From: a virus
Reading direction: 5' to 3' (one strand)
IMG/VR virus record: IMGVR_UViG_3300008267_000175
Location: 1-34,165 of that record
DNA length: 34,165 nucleotides
This document shows, piece by piece, positions 8,079 through 18,400 of the stretch; position 1 is the first letter of the stretch; every line of letters begins with the position of its first letter. The translations under genes and the position numbers were made by a program. Under the pieces are notes generated by a model. It made no database searches and was not told where the DNA came from. It saw nothing but the letters and a program-made list of their open reading frames with translations.

Positions 8079-11000
8079 ATGATTTACGGAAGCAGTCCAT
8101 ACGTTAAAAGAAATCTAGTAGGTTTAACTGGACCAACTGGTGAAACTGGAATAACCGGACCAACTGGTAACAATGGTCCAATAGGTCGAACAGGATCTAC
8201 TGGAAATACTGGTGCGAGTATTGTTGGAATGACCACAGATTCAAATGGATTTGTGATAACTACTTTTTCAGATAATACTGCTGTAAGTTCTCCAAAAATT
8301 AAAGGAACAACTGGTAACTATTATATTTTTGCTGATGGTGCGACCCAGACATCAGGAGTATTTGATATACTCTATGGTGTATGTTATGCATCAGACGATA
8401 CAGGTAACGTAATTGTTCCAACACTTACATTCCGTGGATTTACGACTGCATCTAAAAATGATAATTTACAATTTATTACAATAAACTCTTCCGATAGTTC
8501 AGAAGTAATTGGTATAACTTATAGTTTAGCAGCACTTCCATACCTTGGAATATCAGGTGGAAGTGATGGACAATTAATTGTTAGAGATCAGAGCACAAAT
8601 TTCTTTTACGGATTAACTGGAACAAAATATGATGTTCTAAAGCAAACCGTTGATATGCAAATTCTTAATTATGGTGAAAGAGTTCATTTTGTTGAACCGA
8701 TTAAGAAGACAAATTATGTCTTCTCTCCAACAGGAACACCATCTGCAACATCCGGAAGATATTTTGTTTGGAATATTGATTGGGAAAAAGCAAATACATT
8801 TATATTAAGTGAGTGGACTCACCTATTATTGGCGGGAGAAACCCCAACCACTCAAGTTGTATTGATAAGAAATACTCCGTCTGCGGATATAGCAAAAGGA
8901 ATTACAATTGTAGTTCCCTCTGGCATTACAGGATCAATATTAACAAAATATGCTGTTACAAATGATTTAACAGCAGGATTTACATTACAATCTGGCAATT
9001 ATTCAATATCTTGGCCACTAAAATATCCTCCATGTTTTACAGAAAATGTTGATGTTTTCAATATGATATCATTAGATGATGTTTGGTATGCCAACTATGG
9101 TATTTATGATTCAGAAACAAATCAACTAGAATGGAACGCAGATTATAATAATTGTCCAGGATCTGTAAATATAGAAGATCCGGGTTATATTCCACCACCA
9201 ACATATGTAACTTGTTGTTCTGGTGCTCCGGATTATGTTTGTCAAACATCAGTCGAAACTGGTGGATGTATTTCTCCAAATTATGTAGTTTCATCGTGTG
9301 ACGGTTGTGCAGATGATCCACCAGAACCAGAATATGAAAACTGTTGCTCTGGTGCTCCGTTTTATGAATGTAACCCTAATCAATTAAAAGGAACATGCAA
9401 TCAACCAGGATATTTTGTTGTATCTGACTGCATTCAATGTCAATATGTTCCTCCTACAAAAAAATGGTGCTGTCCCGGTTCTCCAACATATACATGTATC
9501 GAAGTGGACATAACAGATCCATGTACTGGATATTCAACACAAGCGGAATGTGAAAGTAATTGTGAACCACCACCACCAGTGCCTGGATTGTGTTGTGATT
9601 CCTGTACTGGTATATCGTATGATTCTAATGATAATGCTGGTTGTTCTCAGTATGGTCCGGAATTTCAATTTAAACCAAACGATTATGTAGGAAATCCAAA
9701 TAGTAAGTGCGTTCCCAATAGCAGCACATTTGGCGTTTGTTGTTATTTAGACCAAAATGATCAATATCAAAAAGAATCAAATTTTGTATTAGAATGTGAT
9801 TGTGCGAATAATGTAAATAATGTTGCAAATCGATATATCTGGATAGAAAAAACAGATTGTATTAAAGATCCAGCAGCAATAGATTGTACAGATGCATTTA
9901 CAGATAAAGGTGCATGTTGTGATGGATTTGGAAATTGTACACCTTCAACAACTATTGGAAATTGTACAAATTATTGGCAAGGAAAGGGTAGAAAGTGTTC
10001 TTATACTTACAATACAAATCAAACATTTAACGTATGCTCTGACGGCACCGCTGGATGTTGTAATAATGTAAATGGTGTATGTACAGATGTAACAGGACAA
10101 AGTAATTGTATTGGTAGATTTTATGGATGTGGTCATTTATGCGGGGATCCAACTGTTCCTCCATGCATCGATACTGTTCCTGAAACTTTATGTGAATATT
10201 CAAACGGACCTTATTATATAAGAAAAACAGATGGATCACACTTAACGTTAAATAAAGGTGATGAATTTGCAGGAGGAATTGTTGTTGGAATATTTAATCC
10301 AAATGGAGCGCAGTGTTTTGGAAATACTGCATTTGGTGGATATCGTCCAGCAGATTTAAATCAGGATGGTTCATATTCTGGTGGCACTATTATCAAACAA
10401 AGAACTGATTTTAATTTTTATACAGGATCAACACTTGCTGACGGTTCTGTAGAAAGACCATGTGGAAATTATCAAAGTCAATATGAAATAACTGGTTATG
10501 GATTTACAGCACCAGATGGTGGAGGACCAACAAACAATGATTCATGGTTATTAATTGTTTCTAAATTACCTGTAATGTTTAGAGAATTTGTTAGAACAAA
10601 TTCTGGTGCTCCTGGAAATAATGCTATTAAATTATTAAATCCTGCTTATGGTCCAAATACATCAAATTTACCAACAATAACTCCGGGTGCTGGTGCAAAT
10701 ACCTGGGATGTCTGGTCAAGTTTTGGACCAAATTCTAATTGTTTAAATTGTAATCCACTACAATGGGAAAATACTTCACAGACTACTAGATCACAGGCAT
10801 TCTATGGTTCGGGCATTCAAAGTCAATTTTATTACACCGATGTAAAGTCATTCATATGGTCACATGGTGGAACTTCGTTTTGTGATATTGAATTTAACAC
10901 ATTACTACAACAAAATCCTTCTTTATCTGGTAATATCTACACACCAGGAGAAGGAAATAATTGTTATATTAATATGGCATCAACTACACCGGGATTCAAT

Positions 11001-12281
11001 GTAGTCGTTGGTAATTATCCACCAATATTATCAGCAAATAATAGTTTTGAAACCTATAGAAATCATGATGATGGATCATTTGGTTATGCATATACCAATT
11101 TAACACATTTCCGTGGTCTGTTTTATATGTTTGGATCCTGTTCTGATGCAAATGGAGTGTGTTCGGAGTGTGAGTCTGATCCATTGTTAAGATCTTTTAG
11201 ATATTATTCTGCCTCTAGAAATTCTACAACTGGGAAATGGTCAAAAAATTTTGGATTAGAAAATACGATTGCTCTTATCAAATCGTCAATGGCAGAATAT
11301 TATCTTTATAATGCTTCTGCTAACGTTTTTCCAAAAATAACAAATTCCACTGGAAGTACAATTACATTAAAAACTTTATATGGTGCAACAGGTTCAGCAG
11401 AATATAATCCACTATATACTGTTGCTGATGGACCAACACAAAGAACAACTGTTGCCGAAGGATGTTCAGTTTGGAATAGATTATATTATCCAGTTGACAA
11501 TCCATTAACAGATACAGCAGCAACATCAGAAATAAATTGTCAAAATATTAGAGCATTTAAACCTTATATTGGAGAAAATTCATTAAAAATACCACAAATT
11601 TCAAGATGGTATGTTCCAAGTATAGACGAACTTGCATTTATAGCAAAAGCATGTAGAGATGAACAATTACAACAAAAAATATTAGATTCTGGTGGAATTG
11701 CTATTGGAGACACACAAATAAACAATCCTGAAGGATGGTTAACAACGGCAAATCCTCTACCAACAGGAATAAATGGTCAATCTGATATAAGATCTTATGT
11801 TTGGTCATCGACTGGGACATGGAAAGATGGAGCAACACTACAATATGTACAAAGAGATCTTACATCTACTTCTTCGTGGTCCCTTGCAGCAGATCCATTG
11901 ACATCACAAACAGATCCAGGATTAACCTTTGGAACTCGACAATTTACTGATGTGTGGGCAATTAAATTTAGTCCAACAGATCCTACAAATACAAATAGTT
12001 ATAAAGTATCAAAAGTGAATGATTTTAAAGATAGATTAGAACTAAGACTTGTCAGAATGGTTCGTTGTGATCAAAGATATTATAATGATTCTGCTGGTCC
12101 TGGTTTTGCCTATCCGACTACAAGAACTAAATTTTGGCAAGTACCGAGATTAACACTTTCCACTGTTGCATCTGGCGGATCTCCTCTTTCTTTTGCAGGA
12201 AGTGTGAATAAATATGTTGGGTCAGATTTCAATGGTAGCGTATTTGTTGAACTTCCAACAATATTTCAATACACAACATAA
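8079..12281 (+). CDS. Giant adhesin: collagen-like stalk, Cys-rich rod, C-type-lectin-like tip
   Basis: A 1400-residue protein, the largest here. Residues 15-45 are a collagen-like run of ten to eleven Gly-X-Y triplets rich in GPTG and GNTG. Residues about 50-375 are beta-rich fibre text. C379 to C705 is a cysteine-rich rod that includes three copies of CC(S/P)G(A/S)P-x-Y-x-C beginning at C379, C422 and C464, about 43 residues apart. A GDEFAGGIVVGIF motif starts near residue 727. The tip has DUF1566/Lcl_C-type motifs: WYVPSIDELA at 1177-1186, VWSST at 1241-1245, then WAIKF and ELRLVRMVRC near 1326. A 70-residue tail follows. The first six residues, MIYGSS, are shared with the next gene. No strong Shine-Dalgarno sequence is visible. 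Probable host-binding fibre; the receptor is unknown. Confidence 0.7.
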   Translation: MIYGSSPYVKRNLVGLTGPTGETGITGPTGNNGPIGRTGSTGNTGASIVGMTTDSNGFVITTFSDNTAVSSPKIKGTTGNYYIFADGATQTSGVFDILYGVCYASDDTGNVIVPTLTFRGFTTASKNDNLQFITINSSDSSEVIGITYSLAALPYLGISGGSDGQLIVRDQSTNFFYGLTGTKYDVLKQTVDMQILNYGERVHFVEPIKKTNYVFSPTGTPSATSGRYFVWNIDWEKANTFILSEWTHLLLAGETPTTQVVLIRNTPSADIAKGITIVVPSGITGSILTKYAVTNDLTAGFTLQSGNYSISWPLKYPPCFTENVDVFNMISLDDVWYANYGIYDSETNQLEWNADYNNCPGSVNIEDPGYIPPPTYVTCCSGAPDYVCQTSVETGGCISPNYVVSSCDGCADDPPEPEYENCCSGAPFYECNPNQLKGTCNQPGYFVVSDCIQCQYVPPTKKWCCPGSPTYTCIEVDITDPCTGYSTQAECESNCEPPPPVPGLCCDSCTGISYDSNDNAGCSQYGPEFQFKPNDYVGNPNSKCVPNSSTFGVCCYLDQNDQYQKESNFVLECDCANNVNNVANRYIWIEKTDCIKDPAAIDCTDAFTDKGACCDGFGNCTPSTTIGNCTNYWQGKGRKCSYTYNTNQTFNVCSDGTAGCCNNVNGVCTDVTGQSNCIGRFYGCGHLCGDPTVPPCIDTVPETLCEYSNGPYYIRKTDGSHLTLNKGDEFAGGIVVGIFNPNGAQCFGNTAFGGYRPADLNQDGSYSGGTIIKQRTDFNFYTGSTLADGSVERPCGNYQSQYEITGYGFTAPDGGGPTNNDSWLLIVSKLPVMFREFVRTNSGAPGNNAIKLLNPAYGPNTSNLPTITPGAGANTWDVWSSFGPNSNCLNCNPLQWENTSQTTRSQAFYGSGIQSQFYYTDVKSFIWSHGGTSFCDIEFNTLLQQNPSLSGNIYTPGEGNNCYINMASTTPGFNVVVGNYPPILSANNSFETYRNHDDGSFGYAYTNLTHFRGLFYMFGSCSDANGVCSECESDPLLRSFRYYSASRNSTTGKWSKNFGLENTIALIKSSMAEYYLYNASANVFPKITNSTGSTITLKTLYGATGSAEYNPLYTVADGPTQRTTVAEGCSVWNRLYYPVDNPLTDTAATSEINCQNIRAFKPYIGENSLKIPQISRWYVPSIDELAFIAKACRDEQLQQKILDSGGIAIGDTQINNPEGWLTTANPLPTGINGQSDIRSYVWSSTGTWKDGATLQYVQRDLTSTSSWSLAADPLTSQTDPGLTFGTRQFTDVWAIKFSPTDPTNTNSYKVSKVNDFKDRLELRLVRMVRCDQRYYNDSAGPGFAYPTTRTKFWQVPRLTLSTVASGGSPLSFAGSVNKYVGSDFNGSVFVELPTIFQYTT
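9213..10193 (+). repeat. Cysteine-rich repeat rod in the 8079 adhesin
   Basis: This encodes C379-C705. Three close copies of CC(S/P)G(A/S)P-x-Y-x-C start at 9213, 9342 and 9468, followed by more divergent units such as GACCDGFGNC and GCCNNVNGVC. Each unit has a CC pair, then a C about 6-9 residues later and further single Cys residues. The copies are similar at protein level but differ in DNA, so the duplication is not recent. Confidence 0.75.
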
Positions 12282-12290
12282 TCAACTATA

Positions 12291-15200
12291 ATGATATACG
12301 GTTCATCACGCATCATCCAATTAGTATCAAATGCCGTTCCAGGAGCAGCAATTGGTGCAACAGGTTTAACAGGTCCAACAGGATCAACAGGTCCAACAGG
12401 ATCAACTGGTAATATAGGTCCAAATGGAGTAACAGGATCAGGAATTACTGGTGCAACGTATTTTGGTTCTACAGTTACATTTTTAGGTAATGGTAAAACA
12501 TTTGAGTTTTCTGGATTGCAGGGTGATGCTGGCGTATCAACAGGAAATGAAGTGGTTGCATTTGTTGATTTGGGAATAAATTCAGAAGTAAAAATATCTT
12601 CAGATTATGTTTATAGTAATTTTCAAATAGGTTATGGTGGAACCGCTCAGTTTAAATCTTTAACTATTTCTGGATCTGTTCCACAAACAATAGTTTCTGG
12701 TAATTTTGTTGGAATTACTTCAAATAACTTTACAGTAACACTATATGGTGCAACTGTTTTGGATGCAAATGTTCCATTTGGAAATACTGGAGAAATTCTT
12801 TATATAAACAGCAACGCAGGATTTGGAACAACTCCACTTAAGGCAGCGGCGGCACCGGGAACAAAATGGGTTCCATCCGAACGTCAACTGATCATAAATC
12901 AAATTTTTAGCAGAGAAGCAATATACTCAAATAAAAATTGGAAATCTTCTTCCGCATCATGGTCTTTGCCAGCAAATTATAATGCAACATTAAATTATTA
13001 TCAAGGAATAACTGGTGAAACTTACGGTACATCACTTATTGAGAATGTAATAAGTCCAAATTTTGTTTGGAACAATACAACAAATGAATTTAATCTTCCG
13101 ATAGATTATACTGGTGTAGCATTATCTCCATCGATAATTATTGGGTTTACAAGTGGTGCTACGATGGAAAGAATTTCTTTCCTTTCACATTCAGGAATAT
13201 CTCAAGCAAATATATACGCTCCTCAAAATCTGACATTGGATAATATTGGTTCGTGTTGTTTATGTAAATCGGATGGATCCCAAACAGTTTGTTTAGATTA
13301 TGTTTCTAAACTTTATTGTGATTCTGTGTCTGGTTTGTTTAGCACAAGTTCATGTGTAAACAGAACAGGAGCATCTGGTTCTGGATGTTACTTCGAAGGT
13401 GCTTGTTGTACATATGATCCAATCACAGATTCTACTCGTTGTGTAAATACTACTGCTGAAAAATGCACAGAATTTGGTGGACTTTTTAATGAAGGAGAAT
13501 CTTGTAACAATGTTTGGATAGGAAATAATTTATTTACATGTCCATCAAATATTTGTACAGCAGGAACAAGACAAATAGGAAAGTGTTGTGTTCAAGGAAG
13601 ATGTTATAATTTATCTCAACAGGATTGTAACTCTATCTTTAATTCGGTATTTGTTGCTGGATCTACATGCGAATCCGAAGAAGGAGATCCAGTATGTTGC
13701 GCGCAAACAGTAGACCTCGAAGGTGCATGTTGCACTGGACAAAATTGTGTAGTGAAAAGTGCTTCTCAATGTGCGGAAGATAATGGAATATTTCAAGGAT
13801 CCGGTGTTCCTTGTTCAACCACGACATGCTGTGGTTACGCATATAATGATCCATATTTCATCGGTGATGAAGCAAATAGTTGCAAAGCACTTGGACAAAA
13901 TCAAACATATTCGTGTCTAAAGGTTGGCGATAAACTTGGTGGTGGTTACTTTGTTGGATTTGTTGGAATGCCAAATCCATGTGATCCATACGTTAATCCG
14001 ACACTGGCACATGGTGAACCACTTGAGTGTTTAATATATCCAAGAGGTCAGTTTACTAATTTCCCATATTGGCCTTATAAAACATGTAAGGGTGGTAACG
14101 GAACAGATAACACAGGAACAATTGATTATTTTGCAAGAACATATCCTGGTGTTTTACCAATAATATCAAAAAGAAATAAATGTTTTTCGAAAGCAGGAGC
14201 TCCATTTGTACAACAAGCGTATAATTTAAATGGTGTTACATGGCCTTCAGAAATCTTATTTGAAGGTGGATTTAATTATACACCAAATAGAGGATTATAT
14301 TCATATTCATTGGTTGGTTCTGGTCTTGCTGTTGAATATTTTGATGAAGGTGATAACTTATATAAGTATCTCGCATCTAAAGTTTATGGAGATACAGACA
14401 TTCATATATTGTGGGCATTGATAATTGCTCCTGAAGACGTTGAAATATCAAGTGCTGTTGGTGGTGAACCCGGTGGATCAAGACAACTTAGTTGGGGAAT
14501 GATGCAGGGATGTCATCTAGCAAACGATACTGGTGTACCTATTGAAGTCGTAAATGAAGAAATTCCAACATATCCAGTTGATGGATTATTAACAACAAGA
14601 CTTCACGATTCTTATTCATTGAATAATCCAAGTTATTGGTTTAGAAGCACAACATCAGATCCAAACGCATATAAGAGATTTAGTTTTGGAAATGGTCCAG
14701 CATGGGATTCAACAGTATCTGAAGAAGTAATTACAAATGACATTGATGCATTTAAAGTTGCGTATTCGAATATGTGGTCAAACAAAAATCCACTTACTTC
14801 AGCAATTCGTCAAATATCGGATATAAATGCAACAAATTCATATGGACACAATGATTGGTATATCCCAAGTATCATTGAATTGAATTATATTTACAATAAT
14901 TTAGCAGATTTAAATGCTGCTCTTGCAATTAACGACTCTCAAATTATTGGAGGAAATGAATATTGGAGTTCAACTAGCGTTAGTAGACTTCAATCTTGGA
15001 GTGTATTTGATCCATATGATAAAGATCAATATGTATTAGAAAATATAGATTCAAATATAGAACCATATCTTTCAAGTAATAGACTAACAAGTGAAAATTC
15101 ATATGGTTTGACAGAAGACGATGCTTACAAGTTTACTATGGCAGTCGCAAATGGTCAAAAAATGTTAACTCAAGTATTTAATGGAATCTCTACTACCGAT

Positions 15201-15416
15201 GGTATGATGCGTTCAAGAAATAGAAATGCGAGAGTTGCAAATCTAAGACCTGTTAGAAGAATTCCACTTGTCGTGACTTGTAAAAACTTTTACTATACTC
15301 AGAGTATATTAGATTTTACAATTACATCTAATTGTTCTTCGTGTCTAGATATTAAAGCAAATCTTTGTGATCAGCATTTAGAAGGTCCAGAACGTTGTCC
15401 AGGATGTCCAGTATAA
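12291..15416 (+). CDS. Adhesin: collagen-like stalk, GACC repeats, C-type-lectin-like tip
   Basis: A 1041-residue paralogue of the preceding gene. It starts with the same MIYGSS, then has Gly-X-Y triplets from G22 to G49 (GATGLTGPTGSTGPTGSTG...). C322 to C514 holds four cysteine repeats of the form G-x-CC-x(n)-C-x(6-9)-C-x(3-4)-G-x-(F/W)...C, such as GACCTGQNCVV. Near residue 545 is GDKLGGGYFVGF, the counterpart of GDEFAGGIVVGIF in the previous protein. The tip has DWYIPSIIEL (D855 onward) and EYWSSTS (E890 onward), then ARVANLRPVRRIPL, a DUF1566/Lcl_C-type arrangement with the typical R-x-VR end. A terminal Cys-rich tail (CSSCLDIKANLC...CPGCPV) follows. The gap from the previous gene is 9 bases with no clear ribosome-binding site, suggesting coupled translation. 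Probable receptor-binding fibre. Confidence 0.7.
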   Translation: MIYGSSRIIQLVSNAVPGAAIGATGLTGPTGSTGPTGSTGNIGPNGVTGSGITGATYFGSTVTFLGNGKTFEFSGLQGDAGVSTGNEVVAFVDLGINSEVKISSDYVYSNFQIGYGGTAQFKSLTISGSVPQTIVSGNFVGITSNNFTVTLYGATVLDANVPFGNTGEILYINSNAGFGTTPLKAAAAPGTKWVPSERQLIINQIFSREAIYSNKNWKSSSASWSLPANYNATLNYYQGITGETYGTSLIENVISPNFVWNNTTNEFNLPIDYTGVALSPSIIIGFTSGATMERISFLSHSGISQANIYAPQNLTLDNIGSCCLCKSDGSQTVCLDYVSKLYCDSVSGLFSTSSCVNRTGASGSGCYFEGACCTYDPITDSTRCVNTTAEKCTEFGGLFNEGESCNNVWIGNNLFTCPSNICTAGTRQIGKCCVQGRCYNLSQQDCNSIFNSVFVAGSTCESEEGDPVCCAQTVDLEGACCTGQNCVVKSASQCAEDNGIFQGSGVPCSTTTCCGYAYNDPYFIGDEANSCKALGQNQTYSCLKVGDKLGGGYFVGFVGMPNPCDPYVNPTLAHGEPLECLIYPRGQFTNFPYWPYKTCKGGNGTDNTGTIDYFARTYPGVLPIISKRNKCFSKAGAPFVQQAYNLNGVTWPSEILFEGGFNYTPNRGLYSYSLVGSGLAVEYFDEGDNLYKYLASKVYGDTDIHILWALIIAPEDVEISSAVGGEPGGSRQLSWGMMQGCHLANDTGVPIEVVNEEIPTYPVDGLLTTRLHDSYSLNNPSYWFRSTTSDPNAYKRFSFGNGPAWDSTVSEEVITNDIDAFKVAYSNMWSNKNPLTSAIRQISDINATNSYGHNDWYIPSIIELNYIYNNLADLNAALAINDSQIIGGNEYWSSTSVSRLQSWSVFDPYDKDQYVLENIDSNIEPYLSSNRLTSENSYGLTEDDAYKFTMAVANGQKMLTQVFNGISTTDGMMRSRNRNARVANLRPVRRIPLVVTCKNFYYTQSILDFTITSNCSSCLDIKANLCDQHLEGPERCPGCPV
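12372..12407 (+). repeat. Two 18-base tandem units in the collagen-like stalk
   Basis: Units GGTCCAACAGGATCAACA and the next copy, which differs only in the last base, run in frame and encode GPTGSTGPTGST. Near identity at DNA level points to recent duplication by slippage or unequal exchange. Confidence 0.85.
13254..13832 (+). repeat. Cysteine-rich GACC-type repeats in the 12291 adhesin
   Basis: This encodes C322-C514: four units beginning SCCLC, ACCTY, KCCVQ and ACCTG, about 40-50 residues apart. Each has a CC pair, a third Cys, a fourth Cys before a Gly-aromatic turn, and a fifth Cys. Confidence 0.75.
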
Positions 15417-15431
15417 TTTAAAGGAAATAAT

Positions 15432-18400
15432 GTGAGTAGCAGTGCAGTAATTAATTTTACAGTTTATGGTCCAACTGGAAATCAGGGGCCGCAAGGAAGC
15501 ACAGGTGCCACTGGTGCCACTGGTGCCACTGGTGCCACTGGTATCACTGGACCAAGAGGAGTCTATTACACAGAGTCTACATCTGCTGGAAACTCAATCA
15601 TTTTTACACTTTCAGACGGCACAACTTTAGGTGTTAGTGGTTCATTTAGAGGTGCAACGACATCTGATAAAACTATAGGTGCAATTCGTGGTGAAAATGT
15701 AGGAAGCGGAGAGGGTCTATTAAGAACTATTTCGGGTGGAACATTTACATTTAAAGGAATATGTGCATATGGTTCTTTAAGAGCATCATATACTGGACCC
15801 AATAACGAATATATTTCAATAGATTCAATTTATTGGGGATATGATCTTCCTGGAAATTATGATCCATCAACGATGTCGGGAAGAGAACTTTTATATCTTG
15901 AAACTCCTGTTCTTGTAGCAGGAGCAGATTTAAAACATCATCCTCTTATTGCTAATGATATTCAATCTGGTATATGTGGTGCTTTTGGGTTTACATTTAC
16001 CGAAAATCCAGATACCACTAGCCATTTAAACGCTGGATCAAAAATTTTAAGAGTAGGTCCATTTAAAAAGGGAACTCTCGTCGGTTTAACTGGATTATAT
16101 AATAATACAAATGGAACAACTCAAGGTATATTTTTAGATGCAAATGCTGCTGGTGTTTTTATTCTTAAAACACCAATAGGTGTACAGGGAATCACGGGAT
16201 CATTTAGAAAAAATGAAATTGCATCAATAACCGTAATGGTTGAATCTGATGACGTTTGGAGATTCCCAACAAACATCTATTTTGAACCAGATGAAAATTA
16301 TTTGTCTTGTGGTAAGAATATAATTGGTCTTATGTCATATGATGCTGGAGCAACTTGGTTGGCAACAGTTTCACATAGAGGTCACGGAATTGAAAATGCA
16401 GGAAGACAATGTATTCCCGGTTATATTTACGGATCTTGTTGTTATAGAAATGCGGATTCAACTCTAGAGTGTATTGATTATACTTCAAAAAGTGTATGTG
16501 ACAGATTATTTGGTTCATTCAGTCCAGCAAAAACATGTGAAGAGTCATGTACATTGTCAAATGGCGTTTGCTGTACAAATGGAAAATGCATTGAAAACGT
16601 TTCAATAACTTTGTGTGATACTTTTGGTGGACAATATTGGGAAAATATTGATTGTGATCAGTATAATTCTGAAGGATTCAATTATCCTACAGGAAATCTT
16701 TCTGAACTAGAAATAAAACAACAAGGAAGATTTTGTTACAATTATTGTTCCGAAGATGAAAATGATCAAGCGGTTTGTTGTAAAAATGGAGAATGTCTTG
16801 GAAAGTATACAAGAGCACAATGTGAACTTGTTCTTGGTGGAAAATCAGTGCAAACGACAACTGGTTGTAATGGTGTTGATTGTTGTGATTATAGTGTAAT
16901 AGATGGTGCTTGTTGTGTTTGTAATGCAGAAACAAACACATATACATGTAGTGTACAATCAGTTGCTGCGTGTAAAGAAGCAAATGGTGTGTTCATGGGA
17001 CCAGGATCACAATGTGCTGATGTGAGTTGTGGATGTGTTTGTGGGGGTGGAGAAGAACAAGATGGTCTTGGATGTTGCTATGATCCAAATGGTCCACCAT
17101 ATAATTGTACACAAACAACTTTGCAAGATTGTCCCACTAAGTATACTTGGAGTGAAGGTTCAAGTTGTGATGAATGTACAGGTGGTGGTGGGAGTGGTCA
17201 AATAGGAATGTGTTGTCAAACAACCACATCGGATGGTGTCACTACAGTACTATGTCTAGGAGATCAATATTCGCAAGGCGATTGTAGTGGACCTGGACAG
17301 GTTTGGACTCAAAATGGTTCTTGTAATACATGCACTTTCCAACAAACAACACAAGGAATTTGCTGTAAGAATGGCGCATGTCAGTCTGGTGTTACAACAA
17401 AACAACAGTGTGATGCTGCTTGTGGTCATTGGATATCATCGATAAGTGTTCGAACAGAACCATGTACATCTGATGGAAATGGAAACGTAACATGTGGTGG
17501 CACTGTACACACTTATAACTTTGGTCAAAATACTACTACTGAATGTGAAATATGTTCTCTTTCTAGACCTATCTTTTGGTCACCAATATCAATTAGTCCA
17601 TATGGAGTTACATGTGATATTCCTGCTATTGGTAATGAATCATTTGCTGAACAATTTGATGCTCCAAATCAATTTTGGAAAGGATATAAGTTAGGATTTG
17701 ACAAATCTTATAGTTGTTACACAAGATCAGATGGTACATCGGCGGATCTTGTATTTAATCATAAAGGTCATTTTTATGTAATTCCTGGATTGCCTTCAAC
17801 TATAACACAAACGAATCTATTGAATGCAATTAAAAATATATTTAAACCAAGCGTTAGTCTTGAAAATTTAACAAATGCAACTTATCAAACATTAAATTCT
17901 TATTATTACTACATTTATAAACCAGCCACGCCGAATCAAAATTGGGAAACATTTATAGAATATATTGAAAATGAATTATGTACACAGAGTGCTCCTGGTT
18001 GTGCTACTTGTAGTTGTGATGGCGATATAGAGTGTGCTCCAACTACATCACAAACTCCAGAGTTTTCTGTTTTTGCAAATTTTGATTTTTTTGATTCACC
18101 AACAATTGAATATAGTTTGTTGGGTGATCCAAATTCATGTTCACAATTTGGAGATGGTAATTATGTATTTAGACTCAGTTGTAATATTAATGAAGCATGT
18201 ACTCCAGATTGTGAAGAATCTTCTGGTTGCGGACAACCACCACCATCAATATGTACAATAACACAAATTGGACCAGGAATAAATCCAAGCGATAATCCAT
18301 ATCCATTAGAATTCGATTTACCAATATGGTCTTCACAGGATGAAATACTTCCACCATGTCCAATAACTCCAGCATGTGCCTCTAGTGGATATACAAAAAA

